A stretch of DNA of 64,000 nucleotides from NCBI RefSeq assembly GCF_000143415.4, contig NW_003314346.1, positions 133,939 through 197,938 on the forward strand. Direction: 5' to 3'. The DNA comes from Selaginella moellendorffii (taxonomy: Eukaryota > Streptophyta > Lycopodiopsida > Selaginellales > Selaginellaceae). The notes under the pieces were generated by a model that saw only the letters and a list, made by a program, of their open reading frames with translations, was not told where the DNA came from and made no database searches. Position 1 is the stretch's first letter, and each line of letters starts with the position of its first letter. Below are positions 1 through 10,066 of the stretch, one piece after another. The translations under genes were made by a program, and so were the position numbers.

Positions 1-391
1 TTTTGAGACAACGCAAGAACAGTAAAACACACATCACGAGTGCAGGTCATAACTGACAGTAGACTATTAGGTCATAGCCACCACAGAACACGGATGGTAA
101 AACCTGTTAGACTGGCCACATGTTACAACAAGGTTAAGCTTGAACTGCATCCTCTGTTTGACCAAAACCAAAACCGACCAAAGGACGTGGCATGGAGCTG
201 AGCTGGCAGGGGATTCTTGGGGTCTTGATGGATTGATGAGGGGTGGTGCCAGTGCTCTGCACTTTACAAGGAGAATCGTCGCATTGACAGCAGCCACCAT
301 GTAGAAAAATGGCTCGAGTAAATAGTCAGCCGTATTATATCAACTCCTTTCATACAAGAAACAAATAGAGCTCGAGGGATCATGAAATTTG
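1..391 (-). other. 3' flank of the MINDY gene
   Basis: No convincing coding sequence is seen here. It lies directly downstream of the MINDY stop codon and probably holds its 3' UTR and part of the next spacer. Short open frames exist on both strands but show no family signature. Confidence 0.4.
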
Positions 392-2676
392 TCACACGAT
401 GCTTGGGGGATCGCCAGTCCAGTTCGACGTTGCCCTTTGCCATCTCGTCCGGATGCAGTCGGTCAACGGCGCATGCTGAGCCGGTTCCTCTCTCTTGTCA
501 TCACTCTGCGTGTTCTCCTCTACTGCAGGCCCTTCCACGGTCATCATGGACTCTGGTGTCCACCTCGGAGGAACAGCAACCTTGAGCTTGGTCAGTCTTG
601 GCCTCTGCTGCATCACGTCTGCCGCGCCTGCACTGCTGCTGCCGCTGCTGCCCGCTACAGTCTTCGCGATACCGTTGAAGTGATACAACTCAAAGTACTT
701 CTTCCCCATTGACCCCTCTTCGTCTTTGAGGCCGCCTCTACTCTTTTCAAGGTGCATCAAGCTTTGCCACAAGTCGTTCCAGATCACGATGTCACTGCTG
801 CAAAGATTGTCTAGAACCTGCTGTGGCATGTCAACGTTGGTGTCGATTAGAACCTGCTGTAGTGCCTCCAGGCTAATAAATCCTCCTCCCCCGCTTTGAT
901 CCTGGGCATCAAACGCCCTACGGATGGTAAACTCCCTAGCCTCGACCTCGTTCTCGTCTTGAACGCCCGTGTCAAGAGCAAAAAGGACCGTGTAGTGGGA
1001 CTCGCTGCCTACCACCCAGATTGGCCACTTTGGTCGCTTCAGGTACTGACCAACTTTGCAGAAGTTGAGAGACTCTAGCAGAGTTAAAAATCCCACTTCC
1101 ACGTTGGACGGGATTCCCTTGAGGCTCATGCCACCCCCAAGGTCGTAGTTCCCGTCAAACACATTTGCAACAGCCTGGCCGCAGAGCAGCAGGTTTACAA
1201 TCTCCTGCAAGAGACGAGCAAAGAGAGGTCAGGCCCACGAGAAAAAAGGAGATGGTTTCCTAACAGCTTAAGAGCACAGCAAATGGGTAGGGCAGACAAG
1301 AAAAGAAGAGAGTAGCGTAATCCTTCCGCAGAAGCTCCAGATTACAAAACCTGGACCAGCAAAAACTGGTATTAGACTGCTACCAAGATGCAAGCTCACG
1401 CAGGGCTCGACTCTCTGTGTTATTCTCCTCCCACACTTTTTCGCCAATCACGCAGCTGTAAATGATATGCTCCGAAAACGTCACCGTACCTGAGATGCAT
1501 GACCAAATGGAGGAGTAACCAGAGGTTGAACTGGATCATCCCGGTCCGACTGGACAGCGTCCTGGATGTGGAACAAGAAAGTAATGCTTGCATGAATCAA
1601 ATAGACGAGACATACCAGGCCCCTTGATAGCAGTGCCGAGAAGAGAAACAAGAGAGCACCCATACGACTCCTGAACCCAGCAATCCTCTCCTGGATTTGC
1701 TGATAAAGGGTAGACAGTGACAAGACTGTGCATATTCTAACAGCTTCGCGCAGTCCGGTGGCCGAATCCAGAGCCACGCTTTCCAAAACCTGGGCAGCAC
1801 CATCAGTATCAGCATATGTGCAAACCAACACCGTACTCTGTCTTGCTCTTCCTCGCTAGCGTCTGGTATGTCCATAACAGCCAGCACAGCTCTTTGGTTT
1901 CCTCCTGCTCGCCATAGCGTCTCAGCCATCGCTTGAATCAGCGCACTAGGGAAGATACAGACAGTTAACGAAACACAAACGACAAGTTCTCTACCTGGTT
2001 CGTTCGGAGTCCTGGAATTCAAGCTGGGAAGCATCTCGCTTGTTAGGCACGAAGAGAAGATACTTGAGCAGGGTGGCCTGGGAGGGACAAAACGCACGAT
2101 CCAATTCTCTCATCCAGAGTACAGACTAACTTGATACCTGAATGGTTGCGAGCACGCCGCAAGGACCACCCTCATGCTGTACGAGTCCCAGTGATGTCTC
2201 CAGGTCGGAGCTAAACCTTTTTTTTTTTTTTTTTTGAGCAAAACGAGAAGAAGGTGAAGGGAGCGCGGAGAGAAGAAAGGTGGTTACCTGAATCCTTGGT
2301 TGCACCACTGCGCAAGGACTTCCCTGGTGACCTGAGGCCCAAAAACCATTTGGTGTAACTGCTCAGCAACAGGAAGAGGCAGCTCTTCTCCAGCTTTGGT
2401 GTTGCTGGAACTGCAACTGGAAGAAGAGGGGGGAGTAGCAGCAGCATTACCAGAGCCTTCCAGCTCCCTCGTGATGGAAGGAGTCGGGTTTCCAGCCGCG
2501 GACAGCCTCCGCTTCTCGGCAGCAGCGGCCCGGATCTCTCGCTGGAGCCTGCGTTGCGATGCTTCGTCGGGCGCCTCGGCAGTGGTGTCCCGCGACTTGG
2601 TTCGCTTTGCCTCCGGCCCAGGCTGCAAGCTCATCCGAAAAGCCCTTTGGAGCTCCTCGTCATCCAGCGCTTCCAT
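392..2676 (-). CDS. MINDY-family deubiquitinase (MINDY-3/4, FAM188 type)
   Basis: Predicted cysteine protease that trims ubiquitin chains, of the MINDY family. Seven exons read on the minus strand: 2676-2288, 2210-2138, 2077-1995, 1945-1837, 1789-1616, 1561-1490 and 1204-392, all GT-AG; they sum to 570 codons plus stop. A ubiquitin-interacting-like motif (ELQRAFRMSL) lies near the N-terminus. The catalytic cysteine sits in QHEGGPCGVLATIQ (Cys codon 2161-2159), and the catalytic histidine region is GSESHYTVLFA. A typical FRSRMGALLFLFSALLSRG block lies between them. The second intron edge carries a long poly-A run (plus-strand T run, about 2218-2235). The ATG is only 16 bp from the stop of the upstream PPR gene. 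Family identification rests on remembered motifs; MINDY-3 versus MINDY-4 is not resolved. Confidence 0.88.
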
Positions 2677-2692
2677 CTGTTCCTCCTCCGCC

Positions 2693-4447
2693 CTAGGAGC
2701 CCATTAGGGTTAGGGCGCTCCTCCTCCACAGGAGGTAGGGATAAGATGCTTGGGACGAGGCCGTCAGGGAAACGAGGTGATTCGCCGCGCGAGCTGCCAG
2801 TGATTGATGCTCCGTTTGCCCTCGGCACGCCACCAGCAGGCTCGTCCACTCGTGCTCATCCGGTTCAAATGGCATGTTGGCCACCAGATCCCGGGCGTCC
2901 TCCACGTCTCCGGCCCGCGCCAGGATGCCCACAAGGCAGCTGTAGTGGTGCTTGGTAGCGGCCACCCCAAAATCCAGCGCCATGGAAGCAAAGCGCCGGC
3001 AGCAGCAACAGCTTGGGGACGATCTGCCTTTGTTGCTGCTCTTGGACGCTATGGCAATGATGGCCATAGCAAGGGTTGCGGCGTCCGGGACCTCCACCGT
3101 GTTCATCGCGTGGAAGAGGTCAAGCGCCTGTCCAAAATGCCCGCTGTGGGCACAAGCCGCCATGGCCGAAGTCCACAGCGTCACGCTTCGGTCCGGCGCG
3201 CTGTCAAAGAGTCTCTGGGCCTGGCGGAGAAAACCGCCTCGCGCATATCCCGATATCAGTGTCGTGGACGACACCACGTCCTGCACAGGCATTCTCTCGA
3301 ACAGCCTCTTGGCCTCGTCCAAATGCCCGCTGTGGGCGTAAGCAGCCAAGAGGGCATTCCAAGAGAACACGTCCTGCTCCGGGAGGCTGTCAAACAGCTG
3401 CTTTGGCTCGTCAACCTTGCCGTGCCGTGCAAACGCAGCGATGAGGGCATTCGCGGACACCAGATCCGCCTGCGGCATGCTGTCAAACACCTCCTTGGCC
3501 CGGGCCGGGTCGCGGGCGGCGCAAGCGGTGATCATGGCTGTGCACGACACCGAGTTTCTCATCGGCATCGCATCGAACAGCCTCGTGGCGTCGTCCACGC
3601 GGCCGCTCCCTGCAAGCACCACTAGCATCGCCGTCCACGACACGAGGCTCCTCTCGGGCATGCCATCAAAGAGCTCCTTGGCCTCCTCCACAAGCCCCTG
3701 CTTGGAGTAGGCAGCAAGCAGCGTGTTCCACGCCACAAGGTTCCTCTCGGGCATCCGATCAAACACCTCCTTCCCGCCCAGAGCGAGCAGCGTCGTCCAG
3801 GTGACCACATTCGTCTGCGGCATCTCCTCCAAGGTTTGCTTGGCCCTGGCAACGTGCCCAGCCCGGGCATATGCCAGGAGCAGCGCATTCCACGACACCA
3901 GGCACCTCTGCGGCATCCCTGTGAAGACCTCCTCGGCATGCGCAATGGCGCCGGCGTCCGCGTAGGCAGAGAGCATGGTGTTCCAAGAGATGGCGTCTCG
4001 CGCGGGCATCAAGTCGAAGAGGTGGCGGGCAGCGGCTGGGTGGCCGTTGTGGACGCACGCCGCGACCATGGCATTCCACGACACGAGATTCCTGGCGGGC
4101 ATTGCCGCAAAGGCGTCCGCTGCATCGTCGAGGCGGCCGGCGCGAGCGCAGGCGGAGAGCAGCGCATTCCAAGAGGGCGCGTCCCACACGGGCATGTCGC
4201 GGAGGAGCATTTGTTTGGCGTCGCGCAGGTAGCCATTCCGTGCGTAGGCGGCGAGCATGAGCGCCCATGAGAATCGGTCCTTGGGCTCCGTGGCATCAAA
4301 CAAATCGCGGGCGCCCTTGACGTTTCCGCACTTGCCATACTGCTCGATGAGCTTGTTCTGCGAGTACGTCGTCTTCCCGTCGCTCACACTTCCTGGCAAC
4401 GAGCTACTACACACGCCGTCGCCGGCCACCTTGATCACGATGGTCAT
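2693..4447 (-). CDS. PPR protein of tandem S-type repeats (584 aa), no DYW
   Basis: Single-exon pentatricopeptide repeat protein, presumably an organellar RNA-binding factor. After about 25 residues the protein is built almost wholly from 31-residue repeats of the pattern MPxRNxVSWNAMxxAxxxxGxxxxAxxLFD, that is S motifs one after another without the usual P and L2 spacing. Some repeats are damaged; one is shortened near ALGGKEVFDRMPERN. The C-terminus has the first part of an E domain (MPFEPDEHEWTSLLVACRG) and then ends without E+ or DYW, so it would need a partner for C-to-U editing. No clear cleavable targeting peptide is visible. The start is the first ATG, at 4447. The stop is 16 bp before the MINDY start. 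Confidence 0.88.
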   Translation of the reverse strand: MTIVIKVAGDGVCSSSLPGSVSDGKTTYSQNKLIEQYGKCGNVKGARDLFDATEPKDRFSWALMLAAYARNGYLRDAKQMLLRDMPVWDAPSWNALLSACARAGRLDDAADAFAAMPARNLVSWNAMVAACVHNGHPAAARHLFDLMPARDAISWNTMLSAYADAGAIAHAEEVFTGMPQRCLVSWNALLLAYARAGHVARAKQTLEEMPQTNVVTWTTLLALGGKEVFDRMPERNLVAWNTLLAAYSKQGLVEEAKELFDGMPERSLVSWTAMLVVLAGSGRVDDATRLFDAMPMRNSVSCTAMITACAARDPARAKEVFDSMPQADLVSANALIAAFARHGKVDEPKQLFDSLPEQDVFSWNALLAAYAHSGHLDEAKRLFERMPVQDVVSSTTLISGYARGGFLRQAQRLFDSAPDRSVTLWTSAMAACAHSGHFGQALDLFHAMNTVEVPDAATLAMAIIAIASKSSNKGRSSPSCCCCRRFASMALDFGVAATKHHYSCLVGILARAGDVEDARDLVANMPFEPDEHEWTSLLVACRGQTEHQSLAARAANHLVSLTASSQASYPYLLWRRSALTLMGS

Positions 4448-4581
4448 GGTATTTCATCTCTACACACAGACAGCGCAACACGTACTAACTGTACAAAAGC
4501 AGTGACGCCCTTCCCGAGGACATGGAGACGTTTCAAGACTTTTCTGCACAAAAGAAAACGATGCTGTGAGGTCACCATATC

Positions 4582-6000
4582 TTATCCTCTGTCTGTGCAG
4601 CAAAAAGAAATGGAATGCTCACCTGTGGAACAGTGCCTGGGCTCCCCGGCCTCTGAGTCGGTCAGAAACCTCTCCCAGAACACGTCGTTGAAGCCAACGC
4701 CCACGGCTCCGTTGTCAACGCTGGCACGCATCTCACCTTGGAGGGCTGCTGCTGCTGCGGCGGCTTTGGCGCTACTCTCGTTGTCCTCTGGCTCCGAGTT
4801 GAGGTTGAAGGGATGCTTTCCGGCGGCTGACTGGCTGCTTAACTCGGTCGTAACACCAGACCGTGGAGACAAGTGCCTTGCCTCTGGAGACGTCACGTCC
4901 GAGCAGGGCGTTGTCACCACGCTTGCGGCTCTGGTAGATGCCTGGTAATCCCCATCGCCGTCCCGGCTAGTAGTCACAACCTCTTCTTCCTCCCCGTCAT
5001 ACGCGTCGCCGCCTTCCTGCTGCCGCAGTAGCTCGCGGATAAGGAGCTCCAGCTCCAGCGACGACTCGTGCGGTTTCTTGGACGCCAAGTCCGGGCTGTT
5101 GAAGAACTGGCTCAGCTTGTCAACCGGGTCGTAGCGGACGAGCCGGCTGTTGCTGCTGGCGCCGGCTTCTTCGAGCGCCTTCCTCTTTCTGTGGCCGCCG
5201 ATGCTCGGCGAGTGGCCGCAATTGCGCCGAAGGACTTGTGCCAAGAATCCCGGGCTCTGGATAGCCTTTGCCAGGAAAGAGATCATGTGTTTCTGGCGTT
5301 GCTCTGATCCCTGCACGCGCTGCCCCATGAGCAGCAGCTCCGTCTCCGTTTGCTGCTGCTGCTGCCTCAGCCTCACCAGCTCCAGCATCAACACGTTCTT
5401 ATCCCGCTGGAGCCTGTCAACCTCCGCTTCCAATCCGAGCTTTGGCTCGCCGCCGCCACCGCTGCCGTGGTGTGCCTGCTGCGGCGGCTGCTGCTGCTGA
5501 GACGATGGCTTCTTTCTGGTGATGTTTCTGAGCAGGCTCCTGTCGCCTCGAACGAATTCCTCGTTTGCAAACTCCCATCGATCCGGATCCACCTTCCGAA
5601 ATCCCTGGCCCCCAACAAAACCATGAGACCGGCTTGCTACCTAGGCCTAGAACAAACTCACATAGGTGTTGAGCTGCCGGACAAAGCTGGAGAAATTGTT
5701 GTGCTTGAAATACTGCGGTAACAGATCCCGCGCAAACTCGGGCGGATTCCACACCACGAAGCTCGTGCCCTTGCTGCTCCACGACACAACTGGGTCGGAG
5801 GAGGCGTCGTCAATCATGTCGTATGTCTTGGTGAGGAAGGGAGCCGGGGGCGCCGCTGCTGCTGCTGCTGCTGCCGCTGCCGCTGCCGCCGCTGCCGCTG
5901 CTCCATCGCGCTGCTGGTGAGAGCAAGAGGACGATGCAGTAGACGAGGTCGCGCACACATTGGCGTGCCCATCGTCCGAGGCTGTTGTGGCGGACGCCAT
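4582..6000 (-). CDS. Class A heat-shock transcription factor
   Basis: Transcriptional activator of heat-stress genes. Two exons, 6000-5662 and 5604-4582, give 453 aa. The intron interrupts the DNA-binding domain right after LNTY and before [12 protein letters not shown], the position conserved in plant HSFs. Order of parts: short Ser/Thr-rich start, an alanine run of about 18 residues coded by GCN repeats, DNA-binding domain, a long HR-A/B coiled-coil oligomerisation region with the spacing typical of class A, a basic nuclear localisation signal ([10 protein letters not shown]), and near the C-terminus an AHA activation motif ([12 protein letters not shown]). An upstream in-frame TTG at 6027 is not used as start; the first ATG is 6000. 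The exact C-terminus after the AHA motif could change if a further small intron exists. It is divergent from a PPR gene whose ATG is 69 bp away. Confidence 0.93.
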
Positions 6001-6069
6001 TGTCAGCCCGGGAACAACGCCATCCAAACCCTAGCTAGAATGTGCGCTAGCTAGGGTACACGATGTGGG
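6001..6069. promoter_or_regulatory. 69-bp divergent spacer between HSF and PPR start codons
   Basis: The HSF (minus) and PPR (plus) start codons are separated by only 69 bp. Any core promoters and 5' UTRs must therefore overlap each other or the opposite gene's coding sequence. An extra ATG at 6063, in a different frame, lies 7 bp upstream of the PPR start; the 6070 ATG has the better context (G at -3 and +4). No TATA box is obvious. Confidence 0.5.
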
Positions 6070-8730
6070 ATGGAGGAGCAGCACGAGATTGTGGTGCTCC
6101 TCCGGCAATGCATCCGCAGCAAGGATGCGCGCCGCGGTGTGAGCCTCCACGCCGCCATCAGCGCAAGGGGTCTGGACAGGGTGAAGCTCATCCAGGACCT
6201 CCTCGTCCACATGTACGCCAAGTGCGGCAGGCTAGACCGCGCGGTGCAAGTGTTCCAGGCCATGGACCATCCCAACTCCACCTCCTTCAACATCCTGGCA
6301 GCGGCCTACGCCGCCAATGGCCGCCTTGACGACGCCAGGGCCACATTCGATCGCAACCCCGCCAAGGACACGGTGTCCTGGAACACGCTCATCTCTGCCT
6401 GCGCCCGTGCCGGCCGTGGCCACCAAGCCCTGGCGCTGTTCCTGGGGATGGAGCGCGACGAGGTGACACCCAACGTGGTGACTTATCTGGGAGTGATCCA
6501 GGCCTGCGCCAGCCTCCGAGACCTCGAAACGGGTAAGTCTATCCACGATAGGATTGTTGCTATCCATCCTAGACTAGATCCTAAGCTCGCAGTCGCACTA
6601 ATCAACATGTTTGGGAGATGCAGGTGTGTCGCTCGGGCTCGAGCGGTGTTCGATCGGCTTGATTACCGAGACACGGTGGCGTGGAACGTTTTGATGTCGG
6701 CACATGCCCAGAATGGGCATCTGGAAGAAGCACGGGCAATCTTCTTTGGTGAGATGCCGCCAGAGAAACGGAGTGTTGTGTCATGGAACGTGATCATCTC
6801 AGCCTGTGCACAGGCCGGCCGTGCAGCCGACGCCCTGGAGCTTTTCCATGTCATGGGAGAGCAGGGGTTCGAGGCCGATGACGTTACGTTCCTGGCTGCT
6901 CTAGACGCGTCCTCTGTTCTGGGGGACTTAAAGAGAGGGGAGCAAATTCACTGCGCGATCATCAGAAGCAGGGGTAGAGTGCCGAGCCTCAAGGTCGGGA
7001 ACGCACTCATCAGCATGTATGGCAAGTGTGGCAGCCCTGGTGACGCATGGAATCTCTTCTGCCGCCAAGAGACAAGAGATGTGGTGTCGTGGAACGCTGC
7101 ATTGGCGGCACTGGCACAGAACGGGAGGGTTGCCGAGGCTCGGCAGCTGTTCGATCGAATGCCATGCAGAGATGTCGTCTCGTGGAATACCATGATCTCC
7201 GCACTGGCCCGTAGTGGGCTTCCTGGCCAGGCAATCCAGCTCTTGAGCTCCATGACAGCGGAAGTAAAGGCCAACGCAATCACCTTCGTCAGTGCCGTGG
7301 ATGCCTGCGCTGGGCTTGGCGTGATTTCTGAGGGGCGAAAGCTCCACCGGCTTGTCAGAGAAGCCGGCTGCGAGCTTGAATTGAACGTCCAAAACTCGCT
7401 CATCAACATGTATGGTAAGTGCGGCAGCGTTGGCGAGGCACGAGGGGTGTACGACGGCATGCCGTATCGGGACGTGGTGTCCTGGAACGGCATGCTTGCG
7501 GCATATTGCGCTAACGGGCATCTGCGCCAAGCTAAGCTTCTGTTTGATGAGGTTCCTGACCGGGATGTCATCTCCTGGAACATAATGGTGGCGGGCATGG
7601 CCCGGGGTGGCAGGAGCCGGGATGCGTTGCGGCTGTTTGCTTCGATGGATGTGGAGGCAATAGAGACAGACGAGATAACCGTCATTGCTGTACTAGATGC
7701 GTGCGGCAGCCTTTCAGATTTGGCTGCTGGCCGAGAAATCCAGGGGCTGTGCACAAGCATCAGCAGCAGCACCAAAGTCTGGAACTCGCTCATCTACTTC
7801 TATGGACGATGCAAGCGGAGTGACGAAGCCAGGAGCACGTTTGACAGAATGAAGGAGTGGGATCTGGTTTCGTGGACTGCTATGGTGGGCGCATACTCTC
7901 TCGCCGGCGACTTGGAGGCTGCAAAAGCTTGCTTTGAGGCGATGCCCGAGCACGATGTTGCAGCGTGGAATGCAATGTTGACGGCTTTTATTCAGAATGG
8001 ATGCGGGTCGGAGGCACTCGCAAGCTTTAAACTGATGGAGGCCAGAGGCATCGACGCTAACGAGATATCTTTGACGTCCATCCCCGAGGCGTGCCTGAGG
8101 CCGCCGGCCCATACGAAGGATGCGGAGTTTGTGTACGCGAGAAGTGTGAGCAGCGGTATCCGGTCCGTGCTGATCGACAATGCGCTGATTAGGATGCTCG
8201 GAAAGTGCTGCAATGCAGCCCGAGCAAGGCGAACATTCAATCAAATGAGTGAGCGAAGCGTTGTCAGCTGGAACTCCATGGTTGCTGCATATGCCCATAG
8301 TGGTCATCTTGCCGAAGCGGGCGAAGTTGCTACCCACATGATCGTCGAGGGTGAGATGCCCAACGAGGTGACCTCTGTGATACTGCTTGCAAGCTACAGC
8401 CACGCGGGCATGCTCTTCCGCTCGATCGCTCACTTCGTGAAGATGCAGCGCGAGTTTTGGATCCTGCCAGAGGCCGACCACTTCAGCTGCATGGTGGATG
8501 TTTTGGCCCGCTCTGGGAGGCTGCGTGACGCTGAGCAGCTGGTTGCCACCATGTCATACGAACCAGACATGCAGGTGTGGCTGGCCTTGGTTGGGGGATG
8601 TAACATGCATGGACATGTTCAAGGTGGGGCACTTGCTGCTCAGCAGGCCTGGGAGCTGGATCCGCAGAGCTCCGCTCCCTATATCCTCACCTCGAATCTC
8701 TACAAAGCTCCACCCGTGGTGAGAACGTAA
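6070..8730 (+). CDS. PLS-type PPR protein (886 aa), truncated after E-like segment
   Basis: Single-exon PPR protein expected to bind organellar RNA. It has alternating P, L and S motifs: repeated blocks of the kinds VSWNTLISACARAG, NMYGKCGxxxxAxxVFD and long P motifs such as VTFLAALDASSVLGDLKRG. Several repeats in a row carry MYGKCG cores. The C-terminal part (MPNEVTSVILLASYSHAG, then MVDVLARSGRLRDAEQLV, then MSYEPDMQVWLALVGGC) is the usual PPR-E junction. The protein ends soon after APYILTSNLYK, so the E+ and DYW parts are missing. Targeting signals are not clear by eye. It is convergent with the MYB gene downstream. Confidence 0.93.
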   Translation: MEEQHEIVVLLRQCIRSKDARRGVSLHAAISARGLDRVKLIQDLLVHMYAKCGRLDRAVQVFQAMDHPNSTSFNILAAAYAANGRLDDARATFDRNPAKDTVSWNTLISACARAGRGHQALALFLGMERDEVTPNVVTYLGVIQACASLRDLETGKSIHDRIVAIHPRLDPKLAVALINMFGRCRCVARARAVFDRLDYRDTVAWNVLMSAHAQNGHLEEARAIFFGEMPPEKRSVVSWNVIISACAQAGRAADALELFHVMGEQGFEADDVTFLAALDASSVLGDLKRGEQIHCAIIRSRGRVPSLKVGNALISMYGKCGSPGDAWNLFCRQETRDVVSWNAALAALAQNGRVAEARQLFDRMPCRDVVSWNTMISALARSGLPGQAIQLLSSMTAEVKANAITFVSAVDACAGLGVISEGRKLHRLVREAGCELELNVQNSLINMYGKCGSVGEARGVYDGMPYRDVVSWNGMLAAYCANGHLRQAKLLFDEVPDRDVISWNIMVAGMARGGRSRDALRLFASMDVEAIETDEITVIAVLDACGSLSDLAAGREIQGLCTSISSSTKVWNSLIYFYGRCKRSDEARSTFDRMKEWDLVSWTAMVGAYSLAGDLEAAKACFEAMPEHDVAAWNAMLTAFIQNGCGSEALASFKLMEARGIDANEISLTSIPEACLRPPAHTKDAEFVYARSVSSGIRSVLIDNALIRMLGKCCNAARARRTFNQMSERSVVSWNSMVAAYAHSGHLAEAGEVATHMIVEGEMPNEVTSVILLASYSHAGMLFRSIAHFVKMQREFWILPEADHFSCMVDVLARSGRLRDAEQLVATMSYEPDMQVWLALVGGCNMHGHVQGGALAAQQAWELDPQSSAPYILTSNLYKAPPVVRT

Positions 8731-9037
8731 AAAAGCACTCGTTTTGTACGGCCCAGGAAAGAGAATCTCCAAGCCCATATCGGGAAGGGATACTTAGTTT
8801 GGTACGAGAGGTTGTTGCTGGCTGGCGCGCGATTCGTTTGTTGGGATTGTGGTCTGGATGTATGCATCAATCAATCAATCAATCGGTCCAGCTGCCATGA
8901 AACCAAAGGGTCACATTCAATGCTGGCTGGAACAACCACAAGAAACGAGCGATTTCCAAGTCGCGATCATCATACTCTCATTAACTTACCAGGAGAGGGT
9001 ATAGTGCCTAGTACAAGCTACGCCGGTGGTCTGTCTC
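8731..9037. other. Convergent spacer, 3' UTRs
   Basis: A 307-bp spacer between the ends of the plus-strand PPR gene and the minus-strand MYB gene. It contains a short (atca) repeat near 8867-8884 (atcaatcaatcaatcaat). No gene is seen; it is probably 3' UTR of both genes. Confidence 0.5.
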
Positions 9038-10066
9038 TCAGGGTTGCTTGGGTGGGAAGCTAGCGGCCGCAGCCATGTAGCTGCTAACTTCTCTCGACAC
9101 CATGTCCCGCAGCATCAATCCCATGCGATCATCACCTTCCACGCTCATCGGCGGGGAGGCGTGGCGAAGGATGGGTGCCAGGGAGAGAGACACCGCCGCT
9201 CTGATGGCAGCAGCCATGAGGTCGACTACCTCTTCCATTCTCAAGTAGCCACCTCTAGGCAGTGATGCCAGATCCTTCTCCTGGATTGCATGAGCCAGCG
9301 AGAGGAAAGATGCCGGGGTTTTCTGTCTTCCTTCTTCCATGGCACGCTTGGCGATGGCCGCTGTGGTCGTATCTTCAATGGAGCCGGGCAAACAGAGGCT
9401 GAGAGATGTCGGCGGATCTGTTCTCACAGTCGCCATCGTCGCTGCTGCTGATTCCTGGCCGAGAGGCGGGCTCGGAAGCTTTGATGCCGGCTTGAACAGT
9501 GGGGGAGGACTTCCAATGCGAGCATCGCTCTTCTTCGTCACTGCCTCTTGCAGATCCTGCTCCGGCTCGTCGCTGTGATTCATCATGTCACAGCAGCTGC
9601 GCTTGGTGCTGGCACGGGAGTCGTCGTGTCTCTCCCCAGTAGCAGCAGCAGCAGTAGCAACCGTCATGGTGGCCGCCCTCCGGCGCAGCGTGGAGTTCCA
9701 GTGATTCTTGATGGCATTGTCCGTGCGGCCCGGAAGCAAGCGCGCGATGGTTGCCCACTTGTTCCCGTGCAACAAGTGCGCACGGACGATGGCTGCGTCC
9801 TCGGCAGCAGTGAAGGGGCGATGCTCCACTTGCGGGCTGAGCTGATTGCACCACCTCAGCCGGCACGACTTGCCCGATCGCCCCGCAATGCCCTTGCTTA
9901 TAACAGACCAGTTGCGAGCGCCATGCTGCTCCACCAGCTGCTGGAGCGCGGCATCCTCCTCCGGGCTCCATGGACCTTTGATCCTCTCCTCGAGATCCTT
10001 GTCGCAGCTGCTGGTGTTGCTACTGCCGCTGCTCGTGCTGGCGGCACTGGGCTTGAGCACCTCCAT
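9038..10066 (-). CDS. R2R3-MYB transcription factor, subgroup 22 (MYB44/70/73/77 type)
   Basis: Intron-free nuclear DNA-binding protein of 342 aa. The R2 repeat begins at [20 protein letters not shown] and the R3 repeat at [20 protein letters not shown]; the regularly spaced Trp residues, with Phe as the first R3 position, are present. Two further subgroup-22 signatures are seen: [14 protein letters not shown], which includes an LxLxL-like EAR repression core, and a C-terminal block [16 protein letters not shown] similar to the MYB44 tail. In Arabidopsis this subgroup modulates abscisic acid, auxin and stress responses; that role here is inferred. A candidate TATA box (TATAAAA on the minus strand, 10208-10214) lies about 140 bp upstream. 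Confidence 0.93.
   Translation of the reverse strand: MEVLKPSAASTSSGSSNTSSCDKDLEERIKGPWSPEEDAALQQLVEQHGARNWSVISKGIAGRSGKSCRLRWCNQLSPQVEHRPFTAAEDAAIVRAHLLHGNKWATIARLLPGRTDNAIKNHWNSTLRRRAATMTVATAAAATGERHDDSRASTKRSCCDMMNHSDEPEQDLQEAVTKKSDARIGSPPPLFKPASKLPSPPLGQESAAATMATVRTDPPTSLSLCLPGSIEDTTTAAIAKRAMEEGRQKTPASFLSLAHAIQEKDLASLPRGGYLRMEEVVDLMAAAIRAAVSLSLAPILRHASPPMSVEGDDRMGLMLRDMVSREVSSYMAAAASFPPKQP

Noticed and set aside
2804-3625. Plus-strand frame of 273 codons opposite the PPR gene
   Set aside because: It is the antisense of a GC-rich, repeat-coding PPR gene and has no family motif. The same holds for long antisense frames opposite the other PPR genes and the EXORDIUM-like gene.
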